A DNA stretch of 53,911 bases, taken from contig NZ_JAUORH010000020.1 of NCBI RefSeq assembly GCF_030547425.1, forward strand, positions 1-53,911, written 5' to 3'. Made by a program: the position numbers and the translations under genes. The notes beneath the pieces are model-generated. The model was not told the origin of the DNA. It was given only the letters and a program-made list of their open reading frames with translations, and searched no databases. Origin of the DNA: Tenacibaculum sp. 1_MG-2023. GTDB lineage: Bacteria > Bacteroidota > Bacteroidia > Flavobacteriales > Flavobacteriaceae. Of the stretch, positions 52,654 to 53,911 are shown piece by piece; position 1 is the first letter of the stretch, and the number at the start of each line of letters is the position of its first letter.

Positions 52654-53657
52654 TACCTTATAATTTCTAATTTATTGCTTCCTTTTGGTTTGTGTAGGTA
52701 GATATAAGCGTAATTTCTAATCTTTCTTTTACGTCCATCATCATAAGTTCTCTCATAACCATAAGAAAAAGCACTGTAGCCATCTTTAGTTAAATTCTTC
52801 AAAGCTATAATTTTACCATTTCCTCCAAAAACTATTTTATACTCGTCTAATGGTTCTTTCTTTTTGAACTTAGAATCAAAAACTTGTTTAAATTTCCTTT
52901 TCCTATCCTTAATGCTTTTCTCTTTAACATCGCAATATGCTTCAGAAATTAATACTTCTCGTTCTCTGTTTTTAATTAGCTCTACCCATTTAGCTTCATC
53001 TTGATTATAAATAACATCAGATAAATTATTATAAAAAGCTACTACTTCTTTTTCTAACTGTTTTTGATTCATTTTAGTTAAATCTTGCGACTCGCTCCAG
53101 CCTGTTACTTCATAAGGAACTTCTGCATAAAACGTAAAAGTATGCTCATAATAAGGTAACCCTTTTATACGAATGCTATTATTTTTATCTTCTGTATTAG
53201 GAATATTAAACGTAGCTACATGATCATCGTAATTTTCGTATTCTTTACTATTCGGCTTATCCTCCAATGCTTTATCCCATTTAGTTATTTCAATATTTAT
53301 CTTTGCATTTTTAGTAAAAGTATCAAACCTTTCTACTTCGGTTTGTCCTAAAGGGTATAGCTTTACAGTAACTTCTTGCTCTCCACTTTTTAAAATGGCA
53401 TCGTTAATACAGGTGGCATGCCCCATTAAACCAGTTTGTTCAAAATGTTCAAACATCAATCTTCCATTTACATACAGCTCATAAAAACAGCCTATTTGGT
53501 CTGCTTCTATAAAATATTGAGGCATGCTTTTGTATTGTAAAGGTTTTATGTTGCTGTATAGTTTGTCTATGGGTCTCATTTCTGTTGTTTGCCCACAAGC
53601 TGTAAGCACCAGTAACATACAAAACAAATAAACACTATATAAAAACGCTTTGTGCAT
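52653..53657 (-). CDS. Array lipoprotein, full-length copy 3
   Basis: A 334-aa paralogue. The N-terminal third and GLPYYEHTFTFYAEVPYEVT match the others, but the middle (about 128-165) is different and longer (NAKINIEITKWDKALEDKPN, then SKEYENYDDHVATFNIPN). Its C-terminal half is close to copy 1 (NNLSDVIYNQDEAKWVELIK; KDRKRKFKQVFDSKFKKKEP). Lipobox Cys21 (TACGQTT) is intact. Translation is coupled to the upstream fragment by TAATG. Confidence 0.82.
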   Translation of the reverse strand: MHKAFLYSVYLFCMLLVLTACGQTTEMRPIDKLYSNIKPLQYKSMPQYFIEADQIGCFYELYVNGRLMFEHFEQTGLMGHATCINDAILKSGEQEVTVKLYPLGQTEVERFDTFTKNAKINIEITKWDKALEDKPNSKEYENYDDHVATFNIPNTEDKNNSIRIKGLPYYEHTFTFYAEVPYEVTGWSESQDLTKMNQKQLEKEVVAFYNNLSDVIYNQDEAKWVELIKNREREVLISEAYCDVKEKSIKDRKRKFKQVFDSKFKKKEPLDEYKIVFGGNGKIIALKNLTKDGYSAFSYGYERTYDDGRKRKIRNYAYIYLHKPKGSNKLEIIR

Positions 53658-53836
53658 TACCTTATAATTTCTAATTTGTCACTTCCTTTTGGTTTGTGTA
53701 AATAAATATATCTAGAAGATCTAGTTTTTTTTAATTTCCCGTCTCTAATTTTGTTAACTCCAAAAGAAAAAGCAGCTCTACCTGTTCTTTCAATACTTTT
53801 TAAAGCTACAATTCTCCCTTTTCCTCCAAAAATCAT
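53657..53836 (-). pseudogene. C-terminal remnant of an array lipoprotein
   Basis: An open frame of 59 codons starts at the ATG at 53834-53836 (MIFGGKGRIVALKSIERTGR) and ends SDKLEIIR, matching the last 60 or so residues of the full copies. Upstream of the ATG the frame is closed by TAA TAA and the similarity stops, so the N-terminal 270 residues and signal peptide are missing. It is the first (5') member of the array in this window; its stop overlaps copy 3's ATG. Confidence 0.75.
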
Positions 53837-53911
53837 TTTATTGACTTATTAATTTAAAATCTGTATTTTTTTGCTTTAAAATACTGATAAATGGAACAAT
53901 TTGAAGGTAAA

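Overview
The window is about 54 kb of low-GC, gene-dense DNA from a marine-type member of the Flavobacteriaceae (Bacteroidota), most like Tenacibaculum or Polaribacter; the genus is inferred from gene content and was not tested. Supporting signs are promoters of the Bacteroidota type (TTG, 19-23 nt, TAnnTTTG), a primary sigma factor without region 1.1, a PorT-type gene of the type IX secretion system, an FtsI with a PASTA domain, a long-tailed FtsZ, and very little use of Shine-Dalgarno sequences.

Layout. 1-8 kb: two tRNA-Glu genes with near-identical promoters, proS, an Arg/Ser-rich lipoprotein, an OmpP1/FadL porin, and the nfu-ubiE-porT operon. 7.1-9.1 kb: on the minus strand an ECF sigma factor, a 61-aa protein and an MscS-like channel, followed by two tandem copies of a 17-bp box, each ending in a terminator. 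9.2-11.7 kb: rpoD and rpe, then an overlooked 50-codon gene on the minus strand (11027-11179) for a double-glycine-leader, four-cysteine peptide, and a CBS-pair protein. 11.8-22.1 kb: a cysteine-rich Crp/Fnr regulator, cydAB, a tolC/HlyD/RND efflux operon ending in a DUF2892 protein, and a convergent M90 metallopeptidase. A palindrome GTAACTwwAGTTAC lies before cydAB, before the efflux operon and before the peptidase, so this block looks like a self-contained regulon.

22.2-38.8 kb: on the minus strand, the division and cell wall (dcw) cluster mraZ-rsmH-ftsL-ftsI-murE-mraY-[four-helix-bundle gene]-murD-ftsW-murG-murC-ftsQ-ftsA-ftsZ, followed by yqeY and tRNA-Arg. Three 10-bp-spaced AAAGTGG boxes precede mraZ. 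murF is not in the cluster. 38.9-44.2 kb: alpha/beta hydrolase, the GTPase YsxC/EngB, an RluA-type pseudouridine synthase, an AlkB-type monooxygenase, an aldehyde dehydrogenase and a nitroreductase, all on the plus strand. 44.4-45.5 kb: two unrecognised genes and a REP-like palindrome.

45.6-50.4 kb: penicillin acylase, then (divergent) two tandem PepSY-like secreted proteins behind a possible sigma-54 promoter, and a sigma-54-dependent response regulator. 50.4-53.9 kb: a minus-strand array of one unknown lipoprotein family: three full-length genes, a 3'-terminal N-end-only copy that has lost its lipobox cysteine, and a 5' C-end-only remnant, joined by TAATG stop/start overlaps. The most promising leads are the peptide gene at 11.0-11.2 kb, the GTAACTwwAGTTAC regulon, the paired box-plus-terminator transcripts at 7.2-7.4 kb, and the mosaic lipoprotein array.
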